Source of the DNA: Pseudoalteromonas luteoviolacea
Lineage (GTDB): Bacteria > Pseudomonadota > Gammaproteobacteria > Enterobacterales > Alteromonadaceae
Assembly: GCF_018100925.1 (NCBI RefSeq)
Contig: NZ_JAGJEH010000005.1
Coordinates: 1 to 64,000, forward strand
Reading direction: 5' to 3'
DNA length: 64,000 nucleotides
The position numbers and the translations under genes were made by a program. The notes beneath the pieces were generated by a model, which ran no database searches, was not told where the DNA came from, and saw only the letters and a list, made by a program, of their open reading frames with translations. This document shows positions 51,909-63,030 of this stretch, piece by piece. How positions within the stretch are numbered: position 1 is the stretch's first letter; the number at the start of each line of letters is the position of its first letter.

Positions 51909-53426
51909 ATGGACGGGATATATCCAATTTTTAAACGCCGCGCTTTAGCGGCGCCAGACAAAACGGCTGTTATTTTTAAGCACACATATTTAACGTATAG
52001 AGACTTAGACCAAAAAGTTTGCCAGTTAACGGCATACTTTGAGCGTATTGGACTAAAATCAGGCCATCGAATTGCGCTGTTTGCGCCCAATGGGATTGAG
52101 TACCCAATCGTCCTATTAGCTGCCGCAAAAATCGGCTTGGCGGTTGTGCCCTTACCTATCAGCCTCAAAGGGACGGCCCTTGAAGTCGCACTTAAAAAAA
52201 CGCCGGTTGCAGCTGTCTTGTCTTGGCCCAGTATCAGCAAAATATTGCTAGAAAAAGATCTCATAGAAAGAGACAAGCTGATTAGTTTTGAGAAAAGCGT
52301 CGCAGGAGAGGTTACTTGGCAACAAGTTTTTGAGCAACAAACACCATTAAGTCCGTCTACGCAGCAGATACCACAACAAGTGGATGTGAATGCGCCATTT
52401 ATATTAACAATGACTTCAGGTTCGACCGGAACACCGAAGCCCATCGTGCTTAGCCAGTATTGTAAAATCATGCGCGCTATTGAAGCGACGCAGAATTACT
52501 ATGGCTTGGATGAAAATGACAAAGTATTGGTTGCGACACCGCTGTATCACTCTTTGGCTCAAAGAGGCGTGCTTATGCCTTTAATGCTCGGCGCAACAAC
52601 GGTAATTATGGCTAAATTTGCTTTGCAGGGTTGGCTGGATGCGATTGAAACGCATCGTATTAGTTTCTTGTTTGCGGTTTCTGCACAGTTAGAGAGTTTT
52701 CTCGCCTATCAAGGGCCTGTTTTTAACTTGAGCTCGTTGCGCTGTCTTGTCTCTTCGTCCGCAGTGCTTAATGCTGAATCAAAACGCGCATTGCTAAGTA
52801 AATTACAATGTACATTTCATGAGTGTTATGGCGCTTCTGAAGTGGGGGTTGTGACCGATTTTTGCGTGTCGGATTCTCCAGAAAAAAATGGTAGTGTTGG
52901 GCGTCCTTTGCCATTTGTTAATGTTAAAATATGTTCGGAAATTGGCCAGCCAGTTCAGCAAGGTGTGGTGGGGGAGATTGCCTGTAAAACGCTTACAGGT
53001 TTTAGTGGTTATCATAAAATGCCGGAAGCCACAGAAGCTGCTTATGATAAAGAAGGGTACTTTTATACTGGTGATTTAGGCTATCTCGATGAGTCGGGGT
53101 ACTTGTACTATGTCGGGCGGAAAAAAGAGGTAATTTCCAGTGGCGGTATCAATATATTCCCCCAAGATATTGAAGCTGTGATCAAGCGCCATCCTGATGT
53201 TATCGATTGTGTCGCATTTGGTGTAGATGAGCCACAGCTAGGTGAAATCATTAAAGTAGTCTATGAGCAGCAAGGTGAAGAGTCGATAGATAGAGCATTG
53301 CGGTTAATGTGCTTACAGGAGCTGACAGATTATCAGCAGCCGAGAACGTTTGTACGTCTAAGTGAACTTCCTAGGAATCAAATGGGTAAAGTGCTCAGAA
53401 ATGATGTTAAACTGCAAAATCGATAA
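51909..53426 (+). CDS. Acyl-adenylating enzyme (acyl-CoA/ACP synthetase-like)
   Basis: A 505-residue ANL-superfamily enzyme. LTMTSGSTGTPKPIVL is the P-loop; ECYGASEVG, YTGDLGY and NQMGKVLR complete the core. ATPLYHSLAQRGV occupies the region where amino-acid enzymes have the FDxS Asp, so the substrate is probably a carboxylic acid without an alpha-amino group. Start codons at 51864, 51876 and 51909 are possible; the last begins just after the pseG stop. It likely loads ACP 2, whose gene is two upstream. Confidence 0.8.
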   Translation: MDGIYPIFKRRALAAPDKTAVIFKHTYLTYRDLDQKVCQLTAYFERIGLKSGHRIALFAPNGIEYPIVLLAAAKIGLAVVPLPISLKGTALEVALKKTPVAAVLSWPSISKILLEKDLIERDKLISFEKSVAGEVTWQQVFEQQTPLSPSTQQIPQQVDVNAPFILTMTSGSTGTPKPIVLSQYCKIMRAIEATQNYYGLDENDKVLVATPLYHSLAQRGVLMPLMLGATTVIMAKFALQGWLDAIETHRISFLFAVSAQLESFLAYQGPVFNLSSLRCLVSSSAVLNAESKRALLSKLQCTFHECYGASEVGVVTDFCVSDSPEKNGSVGRPLPFVNVKICSEIGQPVQQGVVGEIACKTLTGFSGYHKMPEATEAAYDKEGYFYTGDLGYLDESGYLYYVGRKKEVISSGGINIFPQDIEAVIKRHPDVIDCVAFGVDEPQLGEIIKVVYEQQGEESIDRALRLMCLQELTDYQQPRTFVRLSELPRNQMGKVLRNDVKLQNR

Positions 53427-53428
53427 CG

Positions 53429-53452
53429 AAGTGAAGGGCTAGCCCTTCACTT
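53429..53452. terminator. Palindrome between convergent genes
   Basis: AAGTGAAGGGCT and AGCCCTTCACTT form a perfect 12-bp palindrome 3 bp after the adenylating enzyme stop. It sits between two convergent genes, where a bidirectional terminator is expected, but neither side has a real T run. Termination efficiency is therefore uncertain. Confidence 0.5.
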
Positions 53453-53463
53453 AGGCAACCAAT

Positions 53464-54597
53464 TTATTTGACGGCTTCCCAACTTCCAGACTGATTTGAG
53501 CGAGTTGCAGCCTCAAATAATGCCAATCCGTCGCGTGCTTGATCAAAGCCAAAGACATACTCGTTGGCGTTTTCTTCTGAATTTAAATAGCTGCACAGCG
53601 CTTGATGAATATCCGTGTATAAATTAGCAAAGGCCTCAACAAATCCGGTTGGGTGCCCAGGTTTCATTCGATTGTATCTAAACTGGTGGGCGTATTGACA
53701 TTGTCCTGCTCGGTCTAATATTTCTCGGCGGCCATCGTTAAAGTACAGCTCCAATTCATCCGGGTTAAGTTGATACCAGGTCGCGCTCCCCTCTGTGCCA
53801 TACACTCTTACCTTAAGGCCATTTCTGTGGCCTATGGCCGTCTTTGACATCCACATACTGCCAGTAATGTTGTTTGGGTATTTTAGCAACATCTGTACAT
53901 CATCAACCAAATTTGGGTATTGGGAGTGTGTTGCATACAACGCACTGGTCTGTGTTGGTTCCAAATCTAGCAGATAACTTGAGAGGTGATGCAGGTGTAC
54001 GCCCAAATCAAGACATATCGTCGGTACGGCATAATCCTGCAAACGCCAAGATTGGGGAGGGGATGCCTTACCCGCAATTTCAGGCGGACGTTTAAACCCT
54101 TCTTGTGGCATCTCAAGGTGGATCTTTTGAATATCTCCAAGCTTATTTAACTTAATTAAGTTTTTGAGCTCTCTGATCATGGCATAGCCAGAATAGTTAA
54201 AAGTGACCGCCAAAAAGTGCTTTTTTGGGTTATAGCATTTAGCCAATTGTTGCATTTCATCACTTCCACACACCAAAGACTTTTCGCAAATGGTTGGGAT
54301 ATTAAGTTTAAAAAGTGTTTCAAGCACTTCTAAGTGGTGAGGTGTGGGCGTTAGTACAACCACCGCATCAATATTTTGCCGTTCTTTTTCCAGCATGGTT
54401 TGCCAGTTGCTATAGGTATGTTTGGCTTCGATACCCCACTGTTGTGCTGTGAGTAAATTGTGCTCACTGTCTCGACTAAATGCCCCCGCAACCACTTTGA
54501 ATCTGTTGTCCAATTGTGCAGCAGAAAAATGCACGTAGCCCACAGCTGAATTGGCACCACCACCAATAAATGCGAGTTTTAAACAGTGTTTTGACAT
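53464..54597 (-). CDS. Gfo/Idh/MocA-family oxidoreductase
   Basis: A 377-residue sugar oxidoreductase. LAFIGGGANSAVGYVHF is a modified nucleotide-binding loop with an insert, and the EKP box reads ICEKSLVCGS, with Ser in place of Pro. QSWRLQDYAVPTICLDLGVH precedes the His used as acid/base in this family. It follows pseC by 9 bp on the same strand. A step in a nonulosonic acid variant is likely, since oxidoreductases of this type occur in legionaminic and pseudaminic acid loci. Confidence 0.8.
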   Translation of the reverse strand: MSKHCLKLAFIGGGANSAVGYVHFSAAQLDNRFKVVAGAFSRDSEHNLLTAQQWGIEAKHTYSNWQTMLEKERQNIDAVVVLTPTPHHLEVLETLFKLNIPTICEKSLVCGSDEMQQLAKCYNPKKHFLAVTFNYSGYAMIRELKNLIKLNKLGDIQKIHLEMPQEGFKRPPEIAGKASPPQSWRLQDYAVPTICLDLGVHLHHLSSYLLDLEPTQTSALYATHSQYPNLVDDVQMLLKYPNNITGSMWMSKTAIGHRNGLKVRVYGTEGSATWYQLNPDELELYFNDGRREILDRAGQCQYAHQFRYNRMKPGHPTGFVEAFANLYTDIHQALCSYLNSEENANEYVFGFDQARDGLALFEAATRSNQSGSWEAVK

Positions 54598-54606
54598 CTG
54601 TGTTTC

Positions 54607-56786
<2,180 letters not shown>

Positions 56787-56862
56787 TTACCCATCTAAAG
56801 GTGCAATCATTTCTTTACACTATGGAAAAAAGTATTAGGTAAAGAATTTGCCCCTGCATCCT

Positions 56863-56904
56863 AAAAAAAGTGATTACTCAATACTTTATATCACTTTTTT
56901 ATTT
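56863..56904. terminator. Terminator-like hairpin between divergent genes
   Basis: AAAAAAGTGAT ending at 56874 pairs with ATCACTTTTTT at 56890-56900 over a 15-nt loop. T runs on the plus strand and A-rich sequence on the other side make it bidirectional. It lies between the divergent pseB and the short flagellin, where no transcript should need to end. Confidence 0.6.
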
Positions 56905-57008
56905 TTTGCAGTATTTAACAGGGACTGAGTAGTGAATTTTAAGCTATAGGTGACTTTTTGCACTAATAGGCGTAGACTGGAACAATGGGTATTGCGGAGG
57001 AAGGTGTC

Positions 57009-57797
57009 ATGCAAGTCAATTCACCGAGTAACTCTTTCTTTAACCGGATTGAGCAAACGAATAATAAATTAAACCAGCAACTAGCGACGGGTAAAAAGGT
57101 AAACTCAGCGGCTGATGATGCAGCAGCGCTGCAGATTATTAATCGTTTAACCTCTCAACAAGAGGGGTATAACCAATCTATCCGAAATGCGTATGACGGC
57201 ATATCATATTCTCAAACTGCCGACTCTGCATTGTCTGGTGTGAATGATGCTGTCAGCCGGATCAGGGAGTTATCTCTGCAAGCTGGTAGTGGTGCTTTAA
57301 CCGACAGTGATAGACAAGCTCTGCAGGATGAAGTGTCGCAGCTGCAAACACAAATTACAGAGACCTTTGAAAATACAACATTTGGTGGCGATCCACTATT
57401 TGATGGACAACAAGCTAGTTTTCAGGTTGGTCCGGATGCAAATACAACGCAAAGTTTTACGCCAACTGATGGAACTGTCGCCGCAGGTATCTTAAGTGTT
57501 GATATTTCTACTCAAGCGGGTGCTCAAGCAGCCATTACCGCCGCAGATCAAGTTGCAAAAGACGTTAATACACAACGCTCACAATTGGGAGCCTTTGAAA
57601 ATACGTTGGACAGCACGATTCGAGGTTTAGGTAACCAAAGTGACAGAATTGCTGAAAGTCAAAGTCGCATAGCTGACACGGATTTTGCACAAGCTGCTGC
57701 TGAAAGAACTGCAAACGATATTTTGTCTCAGGCATCTATTGCACTTCGAGGCCAAGCTAACCAGTCTGCGTCGTCAGTACTTGGCCTACTTCAGTAA
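57009..57797 (+). CDS. Divergent short flagellin
   Basis: A 262-residue flagellin homologue from the ATG at 57009, preceded by CGGAGGAAGGTGTC. The conserved D1 motifs are present (KKVNSAADDAAALQIINRL; NTTFGGDPLFDGQQASFQVG), and the C-terminal end is QANQSASSVLGLLQ. The N-terminus (MQVNSPSNSFFNRIEQ) lacks the NTNVSSLNAQ segment. The central domain is nearly gone, about 58 residues shorter than the main flagellins. It is possibly a minor or structural flagellin. It lies beside flrA, away from the other flagellins. I found no properly spaced sigma-54 or sigma-28 element. Confidence 0.88.
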   Translation: MQVNSPSNSFFNRIEQTNNKLNQQLATGKKVNSAADDAAALQIINRLTSQQEGYNQSIRNAYDGISYSQTADSALSGVNDAVSRIRELSLQAGSGALTDSDRQALQDEVSQLQTQITETFENTTFGGDPLFDGQQASFQVGPDANTTQSFTPTDGTVAAGILSVDISTQAGAQAAITAADQVAKDVNTQRSQLGAFENTLDSTIRGLGNQSDRIAESQSRIADTDFAQAAAERTANDILSQASIALRGQANQSASSVLGLLQ

Positions 57798-57833
57798 AAA
57801 TTAATACTATTGTATTGATTTGAAACATACCCT

Positions 57834-57871
57834 GTGGCATTTATTTGGCGTTTACGTCAATAAAATGCCAC
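57834..57871 (+). other. Inverted repeat between short flagellin and flrA
   Basis: GTGGCATTT at 57834-57842 and AAATGCCAC at 57863-57871 form a 9-bp stem with a 20-nt loop. No T run follows. It may end the flagellin transcript weakly or be an operator upstream of flrA. Confidence 0.45.
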
Positions 57872-57946
57872 TTAGGTATTGCATCCCTTTTATACTCCCT
57901 TACAATCATACCCATAGACTTATAAAAACTCTCGGATCCAGTCCAA

Positions 57947-59383
57947 ATGATACTGATCATCGATAACAACAATAATCGCGCCTCTGGACTAGCAGCTGCA
58001 CTATCATTTTGTGGACAACCTGCTCGAGTCGTGGTTGAATCAGAGTTCTCCCCCGAGTTGGTTAAAAAATATCAAGAATGTAAAGTTGTATTAGGTGCAC
58101 TCGAAGGATTGGATCATGAGCGCCATATAAAAAGTTTGCCTGCTCAACCTTTTATCCTAGTAGGTGAAACTCTCAGGCCTTTATTGTCTCTTGCAAATGT
58201 GATTGGTTTAATCAGTGAACCGTTTAGTCATGACGTGACAATGCAGTTACTTCACGACTGTCAGCAATATTTGAGTTTGCTACCAGGCCAAACAAACCAA
58301 GGCAGAGATGCAAAGTCTTTTGATGGCCTAGTTGGTGATACCGAAGCGGTTAAGGATGTGCGCTTTTTAATTTCACAAGTTGCCAAAACCGATGCTAACG
58401 TTTTGATTTTAGGTGAGTCTGGTACAGGTAAAGAAGTAGTGGCACGCAATGTTCATTTGCTTTCAAATCGTTCTTCAGGCCCATTTGTACCGGTCAACTG
58501 TGGTGCCATTCCCGGTGAATTACTAGAAAGTGAATTGTTTGGTCACGAGAAAGGCGCATTTACAGGTGCGATTTCTGCTCGAAAAGGTCGCTTTGAGCTA
58601 GCCCAAAATGGTACGCTTTTCCTAGATGAAATTGGTGATATGCCACTGCAAATGCAGGTTAAGTTACTGCGCGTGCTTCAAGAGCGAAGCTATGAGCGCG
58701 TCGGTGGTACTAAACCTATTCAAGCAAATGTGCGAGTTATCGCTGCTACACATAGAAATCTTGAACATATGATTGAAGAAGGGAAATTTCGTGAGGATCT
58801 CTTCTATCGTTTAAATGTTTTCCCAATTGAAAACCCATCTTTGAGCCAACGAGTAGACGACATCCCCTTGTTGCTTAAAGAGCTTTTGCGAAGAGTGACA
58901 GAGCAAGGCAATAAAGCTGTTAAGTTTACAGATCGAGCGGTAGAAAGCCTTAAATCCCATGCGTGGCCGGGCAATATTCGCGAATTGGCTAACTTGGTAG
59001 AACGTATGGCCATTATGTTTCCAGATAAGCTGGTGGATGTCACTGACTTACCCTCAAAATACCGTTATATTGAAGTAGAAGCATTTGAACCTGAATACCC
59101 AGAAGAGCTGATGGAGAAAGATGCATTCAATGAGCTTTTCAGCGAGGGCTTTAGCGACTTTGAAGAAGAAGATGTGGATGTGGCACCTGAACAACCCATG
59201 CTCGGTCTTTTGCCTGACGAGGGAATTGAACTGAAAGACTACTTGGCTGAATTGGAAGTAAGTCTGATCACACAAGCGCTCGAGCGATATGACTATGTCG
59301 TGGCACGTGCTGCTGAAATTTTGGGTGTGAGGCGTACGACTTTGGTCGAAAAAATGAAAAAGTACAACCTTAATAGGGACTAA
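57947..59383 (+). CDS. flrA: Flagellar master regulator FlrA/FleQ
   Basis: Sigma-54-dependent activator at the top of the polar flagellar hierarchy, 478 residues. The N-terminal 125 residues are the receiver-like FleQ domain. The AAA+ domain (about 127-360) has Walker A GESGTGKE at 156-163, the sigma-54 contact loop GAFTGA at 203-208, and Walker [10 protein letters not shown] at 223-231. A C-terminal Fis-type helix-turn-helix (about 435-475) reads [20 protein letters not shown]. Tag is convergent 16 bp downstream. The only sigma-54 promoter near it faces flrB. Confidence 0.94.
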   Translation: MILIIDNNNNRASGLAAALSFCGQPARVVVESEFSPELVKKYQECKVVLGALEGLDHERHIKSLPAQPFILVGETLRPLLSLANVIGLISEPFSHDVTMQLLHDCQQYLSLLPGQTNQGRDAKSFDGLVGDTEAVKDVRFLISQVAKTDANVLILGESGTGKEVVARNVHLLSNRSSGPFVPVNCGAIPGELLESELFGHEKGAFTGAISARKGRFELAQNGTLFLDEIGDMPLQMQVKLLRVLQERSYERVGGTKPIQANVRVIAATHRNLEHMIEEGKFREDLFYRLNVFPIENPSLSQRVDDIPLLLKELLRRVTEQGNKAVKFTDRAVESLKSHAWPGNIRELANLVERMAIMFPDKLVDVTDLPSKYRYIEVEAFEPEYPEELMEKDAFNELFSEGFSDFEEEDVDVAPEQPMLGLLPDEGIELKDYLAELEVSLITQALERYDYVVARAAEILGVRRTTLVEKMKKYNLNRD

Positions 59384-59399
59384 AGCTGTACTTTAGGCG

Positions 59400-60005
59400 C
59401 TAGTTTAGCTTACTGGCTAAGTCTAGCGTCGCCAACTTATCAACTAACGGTTGTTTTCTATGGCAGTCGTTGTCGTGATCATTGACCATGCCACATGCCT
59501 GCATATGTGCATATACAGTAGTAGGACCTAAAAACTTAAACCCCTTCTTTTTTAAATCCTTTGCAAATCGAATACTTATTTCACTGGTAGCTGGATAATC
59601 TGCTTTGCTTTTGATGTCATTCACTATGGGAGTGAAATCGACAAACTCCCATTGATATTTGGCAAAGCTTCCGTAGGCTTGTTGTACTTCAATGAAGCGC
59701 TTCGCATTGTTTATGGTGGCCACTATTTTTGCTCTATTTCGAACAATACCTGGGTTTTGCATCAAGCGCTCAACATCCCCCTCGTTCATATCTGCCACCA
59801 ATTGAACATTGAAATTATGAAATGCGTCTCTATAGTGCGCACGCTTCTTTAAAATCGTATACCAGCTTAACCCAGCTTGAGCAGACTCAAGGGTGATAAA
59901 CTCAAATAATTTATTGTCATCCCATATGGGGTCGCCCCACTCATCATCATGATAGGCCACATAGTCAGGTTTGCTCTCATCGAGCCATAGGCATCTTTTA
60001 CACAT
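59400..60005 (-). CDS. tag: DNA-3-methyladenine glycosylase I
   Basis: Base-excision repair enzyme of 201 residues that removes 3-methyladenine. CLWLDESKPDYVAYHDDEWG at the N-terminus contains Cys and His zinc ligands. LESAQAGLSWYTILKKRAHY holds the catalytic Glu and the base-recognition Trp. HMQACGMVNDHDNDCHR near the C-terminus supplies the remaining zinc ligands. It is unrelated to flagella and is an odd gene between flrA and flrB. Its 3' end is 16 bp from the flrA stop (convergent). Confidence 0.95.
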   Translation of the reverse strand: MCKRCLWLDESKPDYVAYHDDEWGDPIWDDNKLFEFITLESAQAGLSWYTILKKRAHYRDAFHNFNVQLVADMNEGDVERLMQNPGIVRNRAKIVATINNAKRFIEVQQAYGSFAKYQWEFVDFTPIVNDIKSKADYPATSEISIRFAKDLKKKGFKFLGPTTVYAHMQACGMVNDHDNDCHRKQPLVDKLATLDLASKLN

Positions 60006-60103
60006 ATTTCGTCCGGGGAAACGTTATACATTCTCTATCAATATTTTAACTGATGCTTTCACAATTCATAGAGTATCTAGGTAAATACATTGTTTCTCAT
60101 TTG

Positions 60104-60113
60104 TTTTTTTTTT
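60104..60113 (+). repeat. T10 tract upstream of lipoprotein promoter
   Basis: Ten consecutive T about 10 bp upstream of the possible -35 box of the LRR lipoprotein. Length changes could alter expression. It is in a 185-bp gap between divergent genes. Confidence 0.6.
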
Positions 60114-60123
60114 AAATTTGGTG

Positions 60124-60150
60124 TTGCTGTAACTAATTTGGGTATATAAT
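60124..60150 (+). promoter_or_regulatory. Possible sigma-70 promoter of LRR lipoprotein
   Basis: TATAAT at 60145-60150 is a perfect -10. The best -35 match, TTGCTG at 60124-60129, is 15 bp away, two short of ideal. The start site would be near 60157, about 34 nt before the ATG. Confidence 0.4.
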
Positions 60151-60190
60151 TTCAGTGTTTAAGAATTGTTTATTTCACAAAGGTTATAAA

Positions 60191-62794
60191 ATGAAGAACT
60201 ATTTAATAGTCCTGCTTGCAGCGGCACTGGCTGCATGTGGTGGGGGCGGCGGTAGCGATAGTCCAAGTACACCAAGTACCGCAAACCAAGGAACAGATAA
60301 TAAAGCTGATCCGGTTGAAGTTACTGCGCAGTTAGATAGCAGCTATGTTGAATTACAAACATATAAAGTGACTTATAGCGTATTGGGTGATGAAAAAGGG
60401 ATGAGCGAGCTCACTGCCTCAGTTTCGATACCTGAGATTGCATATTTCGAGCAGGTGTCAGTTGACACTGCGGGCAAAGTGTTATCCTTTTCAATCCCTG
60501 AGTTAGTGCATGATTCTGATGCAAGTTTATCGGTGTCATGGGTCACAGGAGAATCTGGCAGCAAAGTCCAACGTTCGCTAGACCTACCCTTTATAGCCAA
60601 AGACAATGGCTTGAAGCTCTCTGAGATGTTTAAAATTAAGGATACTGCTTTAGCTTCTTGCGTTGATAATTATTTATATTCGTCAGATGTAATCGAATTA
60701 CATTGTTCTAATGTTACATCATTGGAAGGTATTGAGAATGTGGTTGAGCTAACCTCTCTTTATCTTGGAAATAGCGAATTAACGGGTGGTATTAAATTAT
60801 TAGGGCCTGAAAAACTCAAACACTTTGAGGTTTCGAATGATACGGCTATACCCGTTGGTACATTGGATTTATCTATGGTCCCCAAATTAGATACCGTTAA
60901 ACTCTCAAATATTGACCTTTCTGAATTAATCCTCGCTGACAATACTTTATTGATGGACATCAAAATATCTGGCGGAAAGTTGAAGAGTGTAGACCTTAGC
61001 AAAGCAAGTCACATACAGGTAGTTGTGTTAAAGTTGAGTTCACTGACAGAGCTAATACTACCAGACTCATCACCTTTAAAATATTTGGGGGTGCCAGGTT
61101 GTATATTAACTCAAGGGTGTGAAGGATGGTTAACCGCTTTAGATTTAAAGAATAACAATGAATTACAAGCAATACATCTTCCCGAGCAAAAATTGAAAAC
61201 GATTGATTTAAGCAAGCAAGGTAAGTTAAAAACTATAGATTTAAAAAACGCGCCACTTGAGCATATAGATTTCAGTAGCAATAAAAAGATAGAGTCGATT
61301 AACATAGGTGCTTTATACGACCGCCCGGTAGAAGTCAGTGGGTTAACGAATAAACCTAACCTTGTTTATTTAGATGCGTCACATTCACAGCTAACATCCA
61401 TTGATCTAACTGGGACTCACAATATTGAAATTATTCATTTAAATAATAACTTTTTGACTGAACTTTCATTGTCACACTTAGTTAAGCTTGAAAAACTCAA
61501 AGTTGATGATAATAAAATATCTGAGATTGATCTATCAAAGAATACTGAATTAACCGCTTTATGGGCATCAAATAATAAAATATCTGAGATTGATCTATCA
61601 AAGAATACTGAATTAACCACTTTAGGGGCATCAAATAATAAAATAAGTCAACTTGATTTGTCCGCACAAGTTGATTCATTACATCGAATTTCTTTAAATT
61701 CAAACCCGCTTGTTGCGTTAAGGGTGAATGAAAATAATAAGATTACAAATCTTGATTTATCCGAAACTAGTCTAACTGAATTTCAAGGAAGTAATTTTAA
61801 GGCGCTCGTGAGTTTGAGCATCTCTGGAGGCCGTATAGAGAGTTTAGATTTTTCTCAAGCGCCAGACCTACGCGATATTAGGGCGAATGATATTGGCTTA
61901 AAAACTATTAATTTATCCAATAACAAAAACTTGGAAGCTGTTTATTTACAACTCAATGAATTGGTAGAGTTAGATTTATCAGGAGCTGATAGATTGGAGA
62001 TTGTGGATGTTTTGTTTAATCAAATTGCGTCGTTAAAGTTTGGTAATGTGAGTTCAATCATCGAAATCAATGCTGTGCTAAACCAACTATCCACAATTGA
62101 TTTAAACGGTGCTGATAACCTTGAAAAACTTTCCTTAGGTAATAATAATTTACAATCTTGGAATACACAATTACCTGATATTACATATCTAGATTTATCA
62201 TACAATTCAATAACAAGTTATTCGACTGGTATTAGCGAGTTTCTCGAGCATGTCAATTTATCAGGAAATGATATTTCTTCACTAGAGATAACTGGTGCTC
62301 ATTATTTAAAGGAGTTGTATATTGATAAAAACCCGCTATTGGAGTTAAACATTGACACCCAATCACAGCAAGCTTTGGAAGTGCTTAATCTTTCAAATAG
62401 TAAGTTAACAAGCCTTGCTCAATTTAATGCTCCAAGGTTGGTGAGACTAGGTGCAAAAAACAGCAATGTACGCAGTGTAAATTTGCATAACTTCCCCAGT
62501 GTTGAATCAATTGAATTGTCAAATACACAGTTAAGCAGTATTGAAATACCAGCAAGTAATCAAATTAAGTCAATTGATATTGATGGTACATTTGTGACTC
62601 AGGTTGACTTTAAGAACTTATCCAATCTAGATTATTTTTATGGCCGCTCCTCTTTTATGAATGATGTAACAAATATCGATGGGGTCAATAATAAAGAAGC
62701 GTATATTTTTTTATATGATAGTCCTTTATCCCTTGACACTAGAGCCTACTTGACGGAAATGGTAGCCCAAGGATACACCAATATTAGTTATTAA
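60191..62794 (+). CDS. Leucine-rich-repeat lipoprotein
   Basis: An 867-residue lipoprotein from ATG 60191. The signal MKNYLIVLLAAALAAC ends in the lipobox LAAC, so Cys16 is the acylation site; a Gly/Ser linker follows. From about residue 175 to the end it is made of roughly 21-residue leucine-rich units of the type LxxLxLSxNxIxxIDLS. One unit is nearly exactly duplicated. It would be a surface or periplasmic binding protein with unknown ligand. It sits between tag and flrB and breaks the usual flrABC order. A strong terminator follows. Confidence 0.85.
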   Translation: MKNYLIVLLAAALAACGGGGGSDSPSTPSTANQGTDNKADPVEVTAQLDSSYVELQTYKVTYSVLGDEKGMSELTASVSIPEIAYFEQVSVDTAGKVLSFSIPELVHDSDASLSVSWVTGESGSKVQRSLDLPFIAKDNGLKLSEMFKIKDTALASCVDNYLYSSDVIELHCSNVTSLEGIENVVELTSLYLGNSELTGGIKLLGPEKLKHFEVSNDTAIPVGTLDLSMVPKLDTVKLSNIDLSELILADNTLLMDIKISGGKLKSVDLSKASHIQVVVLKLSSLTELILPDSSPLKYLGVPGCILTQGCEGWLTALDLKNNNELQAIHLPEQKLKTIDLSKQGKLKTIDLKNAPLEHIDFSSNKKIESINIGALYDRPVEVSGLTNKPNLVYLDASHSQLTSIDLTGTHNIEIIHLNNNFLTELSLSHLVKLEKLKVDDNKISEIDLSKNTELTALWASNNKISEIDLSKNTELTTLGASNNKISQLDLSAQVDSLHRISLNSNPLVALRVNENNKITNLDLSETSLTEFQGSNFKALVSLSISGGRIESLDFSQAPDLRDIRANDIGLKTINLSNNKNLEAVYLQLNELVELDLSGADRLEIVDVLFNQIASLKFGNVSSIIEINAVLNQLSTIDLNGADNLEKLSLGNNNLQSWNTQLPDITYLDLSYNSITSYSTGISEFLEHVNLSGNDISSLEITGAHYLKELYIDKNPLLELNIDTQSQQALEVLNLSNSKLTSLAQFNAPRLVRLGAKNSNVRSVNLHNFPSVESIELSNTQLSSIEIPASNQIKSIDIDGTFVTQVDFKNLSNLDYFYGRSSFMNDVTNIDGVNNKEAYIFLYDSPLSLDTRAYLTEMVAQGYTNISY
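61511..61636 (+). repeat. 63-bp tandem duplication inside the LRR gene
   Basis: Units 61511-61573 and 61574-61636 differ at only two positions (ACCGCTTTATGGG versus ACCACTTTAGGGG), and a third copy starts (AATAAAATA) before diverging. Each unit adds exactly one 21-residue leucine-rich repeat in frame. The identity shows a recent duplication. Confidence 0.85.
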
Positions 62795-62804
62795 ATTGAC
62801 CCAA

Positions 62805-62835
62805 AAAAGGGCTGACAGAGTTCAGCCCTTTTATT
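62805..62835 (+). terminator. Terminator after LRR lipoprotein
   Basis: AAAAGGGCTGA at 62805-62815 pairs with TCAGCCCTTTT at 62822-62832, with a 6-nt loop and a T-rich tail. It isolates the lipoprotein gene from flrB. Confidence 0.9.
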
Positions 62836-62978
62836 GTTTTCTCCCCCCCCATCTCTTCTAGAGCCCTCTTTAATATCACTCATCAAATGTGGCACATGAA
62901 TTGACTAAATAAAGCTGTGTCAAAGTTTTGTCTGCCCACAGGCTTGGTTTAAGTTGTTGTAATAGTTAGGAAATAAAG

Positions 62979-62995
62979 TTGGCACATCATTTGCT
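62979..62995 (+). promoter_or_regulatory. Sigma-54 promoter of flrB
   Basis: TTGGCACATCATTTGCT matches the consensus closely (TTGGCAC, GG-N10-GC, TTTGCT). It lies 36 bp before flrB. In Vibrio the flrBC promoter is activated by FlrA, so the same is likely here. Confidence 0.88.
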
Positions 62996-63030
62996 TTGGT
63001 CTTGTTAGGAAGATTCATGAGAGTAGTGTC

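Noticed and set aside
56948..56962. Possible sigma-54 promoter before the short flagellin (AGGTGACTTTTTGCA)
   Set aside because: GG and GC are separated by 9 bases, not 10, and the -24 box is poor.
61400..62600. Periodic short repeats in the lipoprotein gene as a CRISPR array
   Set aside because: Repeats are in frame leucine-rich codons, vary in sequence and have no spacers.
62843..62850. C8 tract after the lipoprotein terminator as a phase switch
   Set aside because: It is in non-coding DNA downstream of a terminator and far from any promoter box.
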